A DNA stretch of 64,000 nucleotides from Patescibacteria group bacterium (GTDB taxonomy: Bacteria; Patescibacteriota; Patescibacteriia; 2-12-FULL-60-25). The stretch is taken from the NCBI GenBank assembly GCA_028715505.1, contig JAQURS010000001.1, forward strand, positions 1-64,000, written 5' to 3'. The notes below the pieces were generated by a model. The model had not been told where the DNA came from. It saw only the letters and a program-made list of their open reading frames with translations, and ran no database searches. A program made the translations under genes and the position numbers. Shown one piece after another: positions 17,355 through 25,952 of the stretch. Numbering within the stretch: the first letter of the stretch is position 1; each line of letters opens with the position of its first letter.

Positions 17355-18831
17355 ATATAGCCCAATTTTTTGATCGTTCAAGAGCGCGTTCGTATTGCGC
17401 GAGGTAGGCTTGGCCGCGTGACACTCGTTTGGGTTTAAAGATTTTTTCGCATACAACAAAATGCGCGGCTCCCAGCCAGGTTTTCCAGACGCCCGCGCCG
17501 AGGCCGGCTATCATGGCGGCTCCGGCCGCGGTCGATTCGACGTGGGCCGAACGGCAGATTTTAGCTTTGGAAACATCGGCCTGGCTTTGCAGCAGGGGAT
17601 TGGATCGAGTCAGTCCGCCGCTTACTTTCCAATAAGTCGCTTTTGATCCGGTTTGTTCCTCGATTAGTTTGGCCATGCGGGCGGCTTGGCAGGCAATCGC
17701 CTCGATTGCCGCGCGGCACAAGTGGGCTTTGGTCGTTCCGCGGTTCAAACCGATGATCAGGCCGCGCGCCGCCGGATCCCAATCCGGCGCTGCCAAGCCG
17801 GCAAAGGCCGGCACGACCGTCACGCCGCCGGTGGTAGGCACGGACTCGGCCAGGGCATCCAACTCCTTCATGTCTTTGACCAGACCCATTTGGTTTTTAA
17901 ACCATTCAAGCATGGCTCCGCCGGTTAAAGCGCTTGTCTCATAAGCGAACTCGGTCGGCTTGCCTTGCCTCTGCCAAGCGACGGTCGTCAAAATGCCGCT
18001 GCCGGCCGGACGGGGCGTATCGCCAATCTGTTTCAAAGTAAAAATTCCGGTTCCATAAGTCACGGCCAACATATCGGCTTTCATCGGCCCGTGGCTAAAG
18101 AGAGAGGCTTGTTGATCGCCGAGGATGCCGGTAATCGGGATCTCTTTGCCAAATAATTTTTTATCCGTCAGGCCGAATTGTCCTTCAGATGGCAGGACGC
18201 GGGCAAGCTGTTCGCGTTTTACGTTGAATAAACTAAGCAGCTCTTCATCCCAATCGGCGGTTTTTAAATCCATGAGCATCGTCCGGCTGGCGTTGGAAGG
18301 ATCGGTCGCGAACACGCGGCCGCCAGTCAGGTTCCAAAGGATCCACGAATCGACCGTCCCGAAAACCAAACCGTCCGTTTTGCCGTGGTTAAACTTTTTA
18401 TTAAGCCACTCGATTTTGGTGGCGCTAAAACACGAGTCAATGACCAAGCCCGTGGTCGCCCTGATTCTTCTAGCCAAAGGACGGTTCGATTCCAAAGCGC
18501 GGCAGCGCTCGGCCGTGCGCCGGTCCTGCCACACGACGGCCCGCGAAACCGGTTTGCGTGTCTTAAGGCTCCAGGCGATAACCGTCTCCCTTTGGTTGGC
18601 CAGCCCGATGCAGCCGATATCTTTGGCGGCCACGCGACATGTCTTAACAACCTCCTTGGCGCAATGCAAAGTTTTAAGCCAAAGCTCTTCCGGATCCTGC
18701 TCAACCATTCCGGATTCATCCGCGTAGATCGAAAGCGTTTTTGAAATTTGGCCGTTTTTTTTGAGCCGATGGTCAAAGAGCACGGCCCGAGTCGAGGTGG
18801 TCCCGATATCCAAAGCTAAAACGTATTTCAT
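17353..18831 (-). CDS. glpK: Glycerol kinase
   Basis: 492 residues, FGGY family. Visible motifs: DIGTTSTRAVLFD (ATPase P-loop-like phosphate 1), GLANQRETVIAWSLKTRKPV, AVVWQDRRTAERC, SATKIEWL, ATDPSNASRTML, TYGTGIFTL, and the FGGY tail around DWDPAARGLIIGLNRGTTKAH. These are specific to GlpK rather than xylulokinases. The product is sn-glycerol-3-phosphate made from glycerol and ATP. With gpsA at 27.7 kb the window has two entries to glycerol-3-phosphate. A TATAAT with a TGT extension ends 8 nt before the ATG, so the mRNA is nearly leaderless. A palindrome covers the -35 region. Confidence 0.93.
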   Translation of the reverse strand: MKYVLALDIGTTSTRAVLFDHRLKKNGQISKTLSIYADESGMVEQDPEELWLKTLHCAKEVVKTCRVAAKDIGCIGLANQRETVIAWSLKTRKPVSRAVVWQDRRTAERCRALESNRPLARRIRATTGLVIDSCFSATKIEWLNKKFNHGKTDGLVFGTVDSWILWNLTGGRVFATDPSNASRTMLMDLKTADWDEELLSLFNVKREQLARVLPSEGQFGLTDKKLFGKEIPITGILGDQQASLFSHGPMKADMLAVTYGTGIFTLKQIGDTPRPAGSGILTTVAWQRQGKPTEFAYETSALTGGAMLEWFKNQMGLVKDMKELDALAESVPTTGGVTVVPAFAGLAAPDWDPAARGLIIGLNRGTTKAHLCRAAIEAIACQAARMAKLIEEQTGSKATYWKVSGGLTRSNPLLQSQADVSKAKICRSAHVESTAAGAAMIAGLGAGVWKTWLGAAHFVVCEKIFKPKRVSRGQAYLAQYERALERSKNWAI

Positions 18832-18839
18832 ACGGTCGG

Positions 18840-18845
18840 ATTATA
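18840..18845 (-). promoter_or_regulatory. -10 box of glpK
   Basis: On the minus strand, TGT-TATAAT followed by 8 nt and the ATG. No TTGACA is found 17 bp upstream; that place is occupied by the palindrome at 18854-18888. Confidence 0.65.
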
Positions 18846-18853
18846 ACACACCT

Positions 18854-18888
18854 CGTAAAGGGCCGTGGGCCCCACGAGGGCCTTTACG
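18854..18888. promoter_or_regulatory. 35-bp near-perfect palindrome in the glpK / lipoprotein divergent region
   Basis: CGTAAAGG at 18854 pairs with CCTTTACG at 18881-18888, and the centre GTGGGCCCCAC is fully symmetric. It covers the -35 position of glpK and lies between two divergent genes, so an operator is likely. A stem of a transcript is the alternative. Confidence 0.6.
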
Positions 18889-18945
18889 GCCTTGCCATAT
18901 CATCCTTTCTTGGGCACAATGTATAAAATCCCTAATTTTATTGCT

Positions 18946-19416
18946 ATGCGAAATCAGATTTTTGCCTTGGCCCCCGTCGTCCTGACGGTTTCATTATTGG
19001 GCGCGGGTTGCGGTCAAACGAACCAGCCGGTCGAAAACAACCAGAATCAACAAGCGACCACCACGCAGCAATCGGTAACGTCCACCGAGCCGGGCACGAG
19101 CGTCACCTCGACTCAGGGCACCATTACCAATGAAGAGCCGACCTCGACGGCTTCCGGACAAGACCAGGATTTTGCCCAAAGGACGTGCGACAACGCCTTG
19201 GGTTCCTTAATAAACATCAACGCGCCTGGTTTAAAATGGCAGGCTTGCTACTTTAGTGACGATAGCCTCTGTGAAATCGGGTCATTGGAACGCGGCGAAT
19301 GCAAAGCCGGCGCTTGCAAGGAAACTTGCTTGCATAAAGGCGAGGCGAGCGAAGGCTGGTACGATTATTGTTCGGGGTTGCTAATCCGCGAGGCGAAATG
19401 TTCCTCGGTTAAATAA
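18946..19416 (+). CDS. Cys-rich lipoprotein of unknown function
   Basis: 156 residues from the ATG at 18946. An upstream in-frame ATG would put a non-hydrophobic stretch before the signal. The lipoprotein signal is LTVSLLGAGC. A Gln/Thr/Ser-rich linker follows (residues 25-75), then a compact C-terminal domain with 8 Cys (RTCDNALG, WQACYF, SLCEIG, GECKAGACKETC, DYCSG, AKCSS), probably disulfide-bonded outside the cell. It is 7 bp upstream of a DedA-family gene. No family recognised. Confidence 0.75.
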   Translation: MRNQIFALAPVVLTVSLLGAGCGQTNQPVENNQNQQATTTQQSVTSTEPGTSVTSTQGTITNEEPTSTASGQDQDFAQRTCDNALGSLININAPGLKWQACYFSDDSLCEIGSLERGECKAGACKETCLHKGEASEGWYDYCSGLLIREAKCSSVK

Positions 19417-19423
19417 TAATTCC

Positions 19424-20062
19424 ATGCAAGAGATCCTGGCTTTTTTTTCGAACCTGCAAAACGTAGAGGGTTTGATCAGGTGGGGAGGGTATACGGTGCT
19501 GGCCATCATCGTGTTTGCCGAGTCGGGATTGTTTTTTGGATTTTTCCTGCCAGGCGATTCATTGCTCGTGACCGCCGGATTGCTGGCCTCTCGAGGATAC
19601 CTGAATATTTGGGAATTATTCGCCCTGCTGAGCTTGATGGCGATTGCGGGCGACTCGGTTGGCTATTATTTCGGAAAAGTTACCGGTCCGAAAATTTTCA
19701 GTAAGGAAAAATCCATCCTGTTCGCTAAAGATCATTTGCTGCGCGCCCAAAAGTTTTACGAGCAACACGGAGGCAAGACGATTATCCTGGCGCGCTTCAT
19801 GCCGATCGTCCGGACTTTCGCGCCGATCGTGGCGGGCGTCGGCCAGATGAAATATTCGCGTTTTATTTCTTTCAACATTTGGGGCGGCTTGGCTTGGGTC
19901 GGCATGACGCTCGGTTTGGGATATTTTTTGGGCCGCGCCATTCCCAACATCGATCAATTCATCCATTGGGTTATCTTGGGTATCATTTTGCTCTCCATAA
20001 CCCCTCCTTTCGTGGCTTGGCTGAGATCTCGCCAGCCCAAAAAGCCTGATTGCAGAGCGTAA
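19424..20062 (+). CDS. DedA-family membrane protein
   Basis: 212 residues. Typical DedA features are present: ESGLFFGFFLPGDSLLVTAG (re-entrant loop 1 with Glu and Gly-rich turn), GDSVGYYFGKVTGPKIF, and RFMPIVRTFAPIVAGVGQM (loop 2 with the essential Arg residues). DedA proteins act as undecaprenyl-phosphate or lipid translocases in the inner membrane. The Glu/Asp and Arg residues needed for function are present. It is probably co-transcribed with the lipoprotein before it. Confidence 0.92.
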   Translation: MQEILAFFSNLQNVEGLIRWGGYTVLAIIVFAESGLFFGFFLPGDSLLVTAGLLASRGYLNIWELFALLSLMAIAGDSVGYYFGKVTGPKIFSKEKSILFAKDHLLRAQKFYEQHGGKTIILARFMPIVRTFAPIVAGVGQMKYSRFISFNIWGGLAWVGMTLGLGYFLGRAIPNIDQFIHWVILGIILLSITPPFVAWLRSRQPKKPDCRA

Positions 20063-20078
20063 TTTTTCAAGTTATACT
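20050..20078 (+). promoter_or_regulatory. Promoter of the sigma-macroglobulin operon
   Basis: TTGCAG at 20050-20055, 17 bp, TATACT at 20073-20078. A GGGG-TTTGA-CCCC mini hairpin lies just before the ATG. Confidence 0.65.
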
Positions 20079-20112
20079 TCCTGTCATCAAAGGGGTTTGA
20101 CCCCGTTCTAAT

Positions 20113-20682
20113 ATGGCAGAACAAACTATCAATTTGGAACAGGAAAAAATGTTGTTTGAGCGCCTAAAAAAAGACCCGGAGGCCATCGGAGAGGTTTATG
20201 ACCGCTATTCCAAACAGCTGTATTCTTATTTACTGAAAAGATGCGGCCATAAGGAAACGGCCGAAGACCTGGTCGCCCAAAGCTTCATGAAGCTTTTGGA
20301 ATCAGCGCCCAACCTCGAATGGCGCGGCGTGCCGGTCAGCGCTTGGTTGTATCGCGTGGCCACGAACGCTTTAGCCGACCATTGGCGGAGCAGCGCCACG
20401 CGCAAATCGACTTCACTCGACGACGATGACGAAGGTTGGGATCCGCCCGCCCCGGACGATACTTCGTGGTTGGCTGAAATGTCGATCGAAGGCGACCGGC
20501 TCAAGGCTGCCATGAACCAGCTTTCAAAACGTGATCAGGAAGTTTTGGCTCTTAAGTTTTATACCGGCCTGGCGACGGAAGAAATTGCCGTCGAACTCAG
20601 CATCTCCAACAACCATGCCGCCGTGTTGATTTACCGCGCGCTCGGAAGAATGCGCAAATTGTTAATTCAGACCACAAACTAG
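20113..20682 (+). CDS. ECF-type RNA polymerase sigma factor
   Basis: 189 residues. Region 2 is ETAEDLVAQSFMKLLE followed by VSAWLYRVATNALADHW. Region 4 is LSKRDQEVLALKFYTGLATEEIAVELSISNNHAAVLIYRALGRMRKLL. The linker carries an acidic stretch (DDDDEGWDPPAPDD). The next gene starts 2 nt later and encodes a giant protein with about 95 cytoplasmic residues before a single TM helix, the place where an anti-sigma domain would be expected. Extracellular macroglobulin state may therefore feed back to this factor (inference). Confidence 0.92.
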   Translation: MAEQTINLEQEKMLFERLKKDPEAIGEVYDRYSKQLYSYLLKRCGHKETAEDLVAQSFMKLLESAPNLEWRGVPVSAWLYRVATNALADHWRSSATRKSTSLDDDDEGWDPPAPDDTSWLAEMSIEGDRLKAAMNQLSKRDQEVLALKFYTGLATEEIAVELSISNNHAAVLIYRALGRMRKLLIQTTN

Positions 20683-20684
20683 GT

Positions 20685-23600
20685 ATGCCATCCAACGAAG
20701 AACTAAACGCCGCCCGTTTGGACGCGGCGCTCAAAGGAGACGGGGCCAAGGCGCAACCCGAGGATTCGCCGTATATCCGGATGGCCAAAGCCCTGGAGGC
20801 TCACGCTGCCTGGAAAGATGAGGAGATGGATCCGTCCGTCGCTTCGAACCAGAAGGAACATCTTTTGATAATGGCGAAAAATCTCAAGAACGCGAAACGC
20901 GAAACGCGAAACTCTGAATCCGCTGATTCGCGTCACGCGTCACGCGTCAATCGACCTTGGTACGTTTGGGCCGGGGGAGCGGCCGTCGTCGCGGCCGTCG
21001 TCTTGTTGCTGTTCGTGACGCAGACCGGGAACATTCCGTTCAAAAATCTGACTCGTTCCAGCCAGCTGGCCGGTTTGTCCAAGCTTTCATTAATCATTCC
21101 AGCCGCCAATGCCGCCGATGCTTTCAGTATGCTGGTGGAAAAACAGGGTCAGGGCGGCGCTGATCCCGAAACATCCTTTAGGATTGATTCCAAAGTCCAG
21201 GTCGACACGGATACCCTGAACCAAAGCCTTAAAGTCATTAAAGTTTCTGATGATCAGGAAACGGAAGTGCCTTACAGCTTGCAAAAAATCGGCACTGACC
21301 AGTTCAACGTCAAACCTCAAAAGCCTTTGGATAGCGGCAGCGTGTACCGCGTGGTCATTGCCACGGCCGTGAATGGAGACAAAGGCGAATTAGTGCAAAG
21401 GGATTTTTCATGGGCCGTGCAAACCAAAGACGTGTTCCGGGTTATCCGGGCTGTTCCCGGCCAAGCGGCCACGGGCGTGCCGGTAGATACGGCCATTGAA
21501 GTCATGCTTTCGCAGGTTGGTTGGTCTGATCCGGCTCCGTATTTCGAAATATCGCCGTCCGTCAAAGGCAAATTCGAGACTCACGGCCGAACTTTGGTTT
21601 TCTTGCCCGAAAAGCCTTTGGCATTATCGACGCTTTACACCGTAACGTTTAAGAAAGGTTGGGGTTTGAATGGCGGCCCTGCTTTGGTCGATGATTATGC
21701 TTTCCAATTTCAAACTGCCCGCGAAGAAAGGCAGCAGATGCATAGCCTGTATTTAAGTTCATATTTGGTTGAATCCGTGCCTGGCACCGAGCCGGTTATT
21801 CCCTTGCAGCCGGATGACGTGTCGGCTCCCGTCGAGATAACCGGTTATCAGGTTAGTTTTGATGATGCCAAGGCGGCCATTCAGGAAGTCGAAAAAAATC
21901 CGGTTTGGGTTGATAGGTTGGATATCCAAAACAAGGCGATTTCAAACATTGCCAAATCCCAATCTTTTAATCTCTCGGCCAAAGCCGAAGATACGAGTTA
22001 TTGGATGAAGGCCGTACGCTTGCCAGGCAATCTCCCGGCCGGCTTTTACGCCGTTAAGCTGCAACAGAGCAACACGCAACCCGCTTGGGCTTTGCTTCAG
22101 GTCACCAAGTTGGCGGCTTATATGACGGCCGATCGCGATCGCATCATGGTTTGGACGGTCAATGCCGAAACGCATAAGCCGCTCTCGGCCGCCGTGAGCC
22201 TGGACGGCCAAACTTCCAGGACGGACGGCCAAGGGTTGGCTTACCTCAATGCTCCGGAAACGTGGAAGAAGAATACTGATAATTCCTTAAACAGGCCGGC
22301 CGCCATTCTGGAGTTCGGCGTGGACGACTTGAAACTTTTGTCTGTTTTGCGCATCCAGTGGGGCTACAGTTATTACGCAGTCTCTAATAATCAACAAGCT
22401 TCCTTTAATACCTGGTCATACCTTTTCGCGGACAGGCCGTTGTACCGTTCGCAAGACGTGATTAACGTCTTCGGATTATTGCAGGATCGGGGAAGCGGCC
22501 AGGGAACGGGCAAGGTCACGGTCCAGCTCCAAAACTACAACTTCATTGATTTCAGCACTTACGAAAATAAAGTTTTCGCCCAAAGCGAATTCAATTCGGA
22601 TGAAGCCGGATTTTGGAACGGCCAATTGCAGTGGAAAGGCGCTTTGTCGCCCGGTTATTACAATCTAGTTTTGCTCAGGGACGGCCAACAGGTGGCGTCC
22701 CGTTCCATAGAAGTCAGGGACACGGTTAAACCGGCTTACTACATCCAGGTTTTGCCTGATAAGAAATCGGTTTTCGCGGGCGAGCAAGCCAAGGGCCAAG
22801 TGATGGTTAAATTTTTCGACGGCACGCCGGTGACCAAGGCTAAAATAAGTTTGAATGCTTCCGGGGGCTTTATGGATCGCAACCAGCCTCTCGAAGTGGT
22901 GACGGACGACATGGGTTACGCCTCGTTCTCTTTTAAGACGGGCGTGCCCGGTTGTAACCTGCAGGAAAGATACGTGACTTGCGGGGCCAGGGAATCGCTC
23001 AGCGTCGAAGCCAGACCAAGCGTAGGCGAAGAAGGGGAGATCTACGGATATGCCAGTTATAACGTTTGGCGGAGCAAAGTTTATTTAAGCTCAGAATCCG
23101 AAAAGGAAGACAACGGCAACGGCGTCATCCAATATCGCGTGAGGAGCGTCGATTTGAGCAAAGAAAACGGTCGCGAACAGGATTCGGTTTTAGGGGATGG
23201 CGTGCCGGGCATTTTGGTCAAGGCTAAAGTCATCGAGCAGCAGTGGGAAAAAACGCAGACCGGAAACGTCTACGATCCCATTGAGAAAAAAGTCGTGCCG
23301 CAATACCGTTACGACATGAAAGACGTCGAAGCCGGCAATTACGAATCCCGCACGGACAACGGCGGCCGAGTCGTCATCAATTTCCCGATGAAAGACAATG
23401 TCTCATACCGGGTTTTGGCTTGGGTTGACCAAGACGGGACGCAACAGGCATATACTTCATATATCTCGAGGGGCTGGTATAACCGTTCCGGCGGCGATGT
23501 ACCGACTCTTGAGGCGACTTCACAGACCGATCAAAAAAATTCCTTCAAATTGGGTGAAAAGATATCCTTAAGTTTCGTTCAGAACGGGGAAAGGCTTTCT

Positions 23601-25952
23601 TCCGAAAACAGGTCTTTCCTGTTTGTTCACGCGGTGCGTGGATTGGGGCAAGTTTCTTATTCGTCGGATCCGACCCATGAATTTGAGTTTACTCAGAACG
23701 ACATTCCGAACATGACGGTTTACGGCGTCGTTTTCTCGCAGAACGGTTTCGTGGAATCTTCCTACTCGGTGCGTTACGATTCGTCAGACAAAGATCTTAA
23801 AATTACCTTGGAGCCGGATAAAACGACTTACGCCCCGGGCGGCCAGGTGACGTTTAAGGCCAAAGTCGCCAACAAGGACGGCAATCCGGTTTCGGACGCG
23901 CGGGTGGCCATAACCGTTTCGGATGAGGCCTTACTTTCGATTGCTCAATTGGATTCCGAAGAGCTGCCGCTCGATAACATATTTGGTTCGCTGCCGGACG
24001 GCATCATCGCGAGCGACATGACGCACAGCTTAAGAATGGAATCCGGTTACGGAGGCGGTGGGGCTGAGATGGGCGGTGGTCTGCGGGCCAACGAGGTTCG
24101 CCGCAATTTTAAGGATCAGGCGAGTTTCATGACGCTTAAGACCGGCTCCGACGGTTCGGCCACCGGATCGTTCACCTTACCGGATAACATCACCTCCTGG
24201 CGCTTTACGGCCGTGGCCGTTACGCAGGATTTGAAAGCCGGCACGGCCAGGCTTAGCGTTCCAGCCAGCAAACCTCTGTTCGTGGAAGCCGTTATCCCGC
24301 AGAACATTCTAGTTTCCGACAAAGCGGTTCTGAAACTTCGCGCTTTTGGCACGGCTCTGCCCAAATCCGGCGATATCACTTATACGGTCGATATTCCGAC
24401 GCTTGGCATCAACAATCAGCAGGTGAAAGGCGCGGTCAACAAGGCCGTCTATCTTGGTTTGGAACATCCGGTAGCCGGGGAACATAAAGCGATCATCAGC
24501 ATTTCGATTGATGGCAATACCCAAGACGCGATTGAAAGGACGATCAAGATAGTGACGTCGAGGGCTACGCATGACGAGCGGGTTTCGGTCGAGCTGGCTC
24601 CGGGCACGGAATTGCCCGATCCCGGCCAATCGCCCCAGGTGCAACTGACTTTTGAATCAAAATCCCGCTCGGCCGAGCGCGGCAAGCTGGAGGCTTTGGC
24701 TAATCCTTGGTCCGCGCGTCTCGAATCGGCCGTGGCTGGCCGCGTGGCTCGGGAATTACTGACTGATTTTTACCAATCAACCAGCACTCCGGCCAGTGAG
24801 ATCCAAACCACTCGCTATCAAAGGCCGACCGGCGGCCTTGCCGTGCTGCCTTACTCGTCGGAAGACGTGGCCTTGAGTTCCAAAGTAGCCTCGGCCAATC
24901 CGGATGGCGTTGATCGCGCGCTGCTGGCTAATTACTTCTGGACCGTGACGGACGATCAAAAAGTTTCGCGCGAAGAATCAATCCAGGCTTTGGCCGGTTT
25001 AGCCGCGCTCGGACAACCGGTAGTGGAACGCTTGCGCTCCGTCGTTGGCACGGCCGATCTTTCGTGGCGCGAGACTTTGGCTTTGGCCCGCGGTTTGGAT
25101 TCGATCGGCGACCGCGAAGCCGCCCGGAGCTTGTTGGACTCGTTGCTCGCCAAAGCCGACGAGCATGACGGCATCATACAAATTATCGTCAACCAAAAAT
25201 CGACATCTGAAAACATGGAAGCAACTTCGGAAGCCGCCGCGTTGGCCGCCGCCATGTCGCATCCCGCCGCGTCCAAGCTGGACGCCTTCGTTGATTCAAA
25301 TTGGGACAAGGACGTTTTGACTGATTTGGATCGCGCCATGTATTTGCAAAAAATCGTGCCGACTTTGGTCCCGGCCGACGTTCAGATCGTCTATGCCGTT
25401 GGCCAGGAAACCAAAACCGTGGATTTGAAGGACCAGCCCGTCTACACGGTCAGTTTGACGGGCGACGAGGTGAGAGCCTTCCGCGCGGTCAGCGTTAACG
25501 GCCCGGCCGCCGTCTCATTCGTTAAGCGGGCTGAAGGGGAGACGATGAAGTCCAGCGACCTATTGAGCGTCAATCGCATCTATGAAAAAGACGGCAAACC
25601 GGCCGGCGAGTTGCGTGAAGGCGATCTGGTGACCGTCAGCCTGACTCCGAGTTGGGACAAAAAAGCGCAAGACGGTTGCTACACGTTACGCGATCGTTTG
25701 CCTGCCGGCTTCATGTCCGTCGTGAACGTGAGCTTTGACCGCTACGCTAATTCTCCGCTGTATTATCCTTACGACAACACGGGCAGCGAAGTCTCGTTCG
25801 TGGTCTGCAAACAAGATAAACCGTTAAACATAAAATATTTGGCCCGCATCGTGTCATTGGGTACCTACACGGCTAGTGGTGCACTCCTCGAATCCATGGA
25901 CGCGCCTTCGCTTGCGACCGTCTCGCCGCCCACGACCATTGAAGTCAAATGA
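20685..25952 (+). CDS. Alpha-2-macroglobulin family protein with cytoplasmic N-terminal region, thioester absent
   Basis: 1755 residues. Residues 1-88 are a charged cytoplasmic region, with one TM helix at about 90-108 (WYVWAGGAAVVAAVVLLLFV). Big_5/Ig-like domains follow (about 145-350), then MG2-type domains (FADRPLYRSQDVINVFGLLQ is the macroglobulin MG1/MG2 signature). RNFKDQASFMTLKTGSDG and TLPDNITSWRFTAVAVTQDL mark the A2M core (MG7 region). The terpenoid-like domain RPTGGLAVLPYSSEDV and a C-terminal MG10-like domain complete the bacterial YfaS/ECAM layout. Where the CxEQ thioester should be, the sequence reads ANPWSARLESAVAG, so covalent trapping is not possible. GGGGAEMGGG is a plausible protease bait. 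It is translationally coupled to the sigma gene before it and the Memo gene after it. Confidence 0.9.
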   Translation: MPSNEELNAARLDAALKGDGAKAQPEDSPYIRMAKALEAHAAWKDEEMDPSVASNQKEHLLIMAKNLKNAKRETRNSESADSRHASRVNRPWYVWAGGAAVVAAVVLLLFVTQTGNIPFKNLTRSSQLAGLSKLSLIIPAANAADAFSMLVEKQGQGGADPETSFRIDSKVQVDTDTLNQSLKVIKVSDDQETEVPYSLQKIGTDQFNVKPQKPLDSGSVYRVVIATAVNGDKGELVQRDFSWAVQTKDVFRVIRAVPGQAATGVPVDTAIEVMLSQVGWSDPAPYFEISPSVKGKFETHGRTLVFLPEKPLALSTLYTVTFKKGWGLNGGPALVDDYAFQFQTAREERQQMHSLYLSSYLVESVPGTEPVIPLQPDDVSAPVEITGYQVSFDDAKAAIQEVEKNPVWVDRLDIQNKAISNIAKSQSFNLSAKAEDTSYWMKAVRLPGNLPAGFYAVKLQQSNTQPAWALLQVTKLAAYMTADRDRIMVWTVNAETHKPLSAAVSLDGQTSRTDGQGLAYLNAPETWKKNTDNSLNRPAAILEFGVDDLKLLSVLRIQWGYSYYAVSNNQQASFNTWSYLFADRPLYRSQDVINVFGLLQDRGSGQGTGKVTVQLQNYNFIDFSTYENKVFAQSEFNSDEAGFWNGQLQWKGALSPGYYNLVLLRDGQQVASRSIEVRDTVKPAYYIQVLPDKKSVFAGEQAKGQVMVKFFDGTPVTKAKISLNASGGFMDRNQPLEVVTDDMGYASFSFKTGVPGCNLQERYVTCGARESLSVEARPSVGEEGEIYGYASYNVWRSKVYLSSESEKEDNGNGVIQYRVRSVDLSKENGREQDSVLGDGVPGILVKAKVIEQQWEKTQTGNVYDPIEKKVVPQYRYDMKDVEAGNYESRTDNGGRVVINFPMKDNVSYRVLAWVDQDGTQQAYTSYISRGWYNRSGGDVPTLEATSQTDQKNSFKLGEKISLSFVQNGERLSSENRSFLFVHAVRGLGQVSYSSDPTHEFEFTQNDIPNMTVYGVVFSQNGFVESSYSVRYDSSDKDLKITLEPDKTTYAPGGQVTFKAKVANKDGNPVSDARVAITVSDEALLSIAQLDSEELPLDNIFGSLPDGIIASDMTHSLRMESGYGGGGAEMGGGLRANEVRRNFKDQASFMTLKTGSDGSATGSFTLPDNITSWRFTAVAVTQDLKAGTARLSVPASKPLFVEAVIPQNILVSDKAVLKLRAFGTALPKSGDITYTVDIPTLGINNQQVKGAVNKAVYLGLEHPVAGEHKAIISISIDGNTQDAIERTIKIVTSRATHDERVSVELAPGTELPDPGQSPQVQLTFESKSRSAERGKLEALANPWSARLESAVAGRVARELLTDFYQSTSTPASEIQTTRYQRPTGGLAVLPYSSEDVALSSKVASANPDGVDRALLANYFWTVTDDQKVSREESIQALAGLAALGQPVVERLRSVVGTADLSWRETLALARGLDSIGDREAARSLLDSLLAKADEHDGIIQIIVNQKSTSENMEATSEAAALAAAMSHPAASKLDAFVDSNWDKDVLTDLDRAMYLQKIVPTLVPADVQIVYAVGQETKTVDLKDQPVYTVSLTGDEVRAFRAVSVNGPAAVSFVKRAEGETMKSSDLLSVNRIYEKDGKPAGELREGDLVTVSLTPSWDKKAQDGCYTLRDRLPAGFMSVVNVSFDRYANSPLYYPYDNTGSEVSFVVCKQDKPLNIKYLARIVSLGTYTASGALLESMDAPSLATVSPPTTIEVK
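20891..20949. repeat. Heptamer ladder inside the macroglobulin gene
   Basis: CGCGAAA x3 at 20891-20911, a 17-nt centre, then CGCGTCA x3 at 20929-20949. The two arms are roughly inverted. It encodes the linker just before the TM helix. Confidence 0.75.

Noticed and set aside
18125-18727. Plus-strand open frame (~200 codons) opposite glpK
   Set aside because: glpK motifs on the minus strand are complete across this region; the plus frame has no start signals or recognisable domain.
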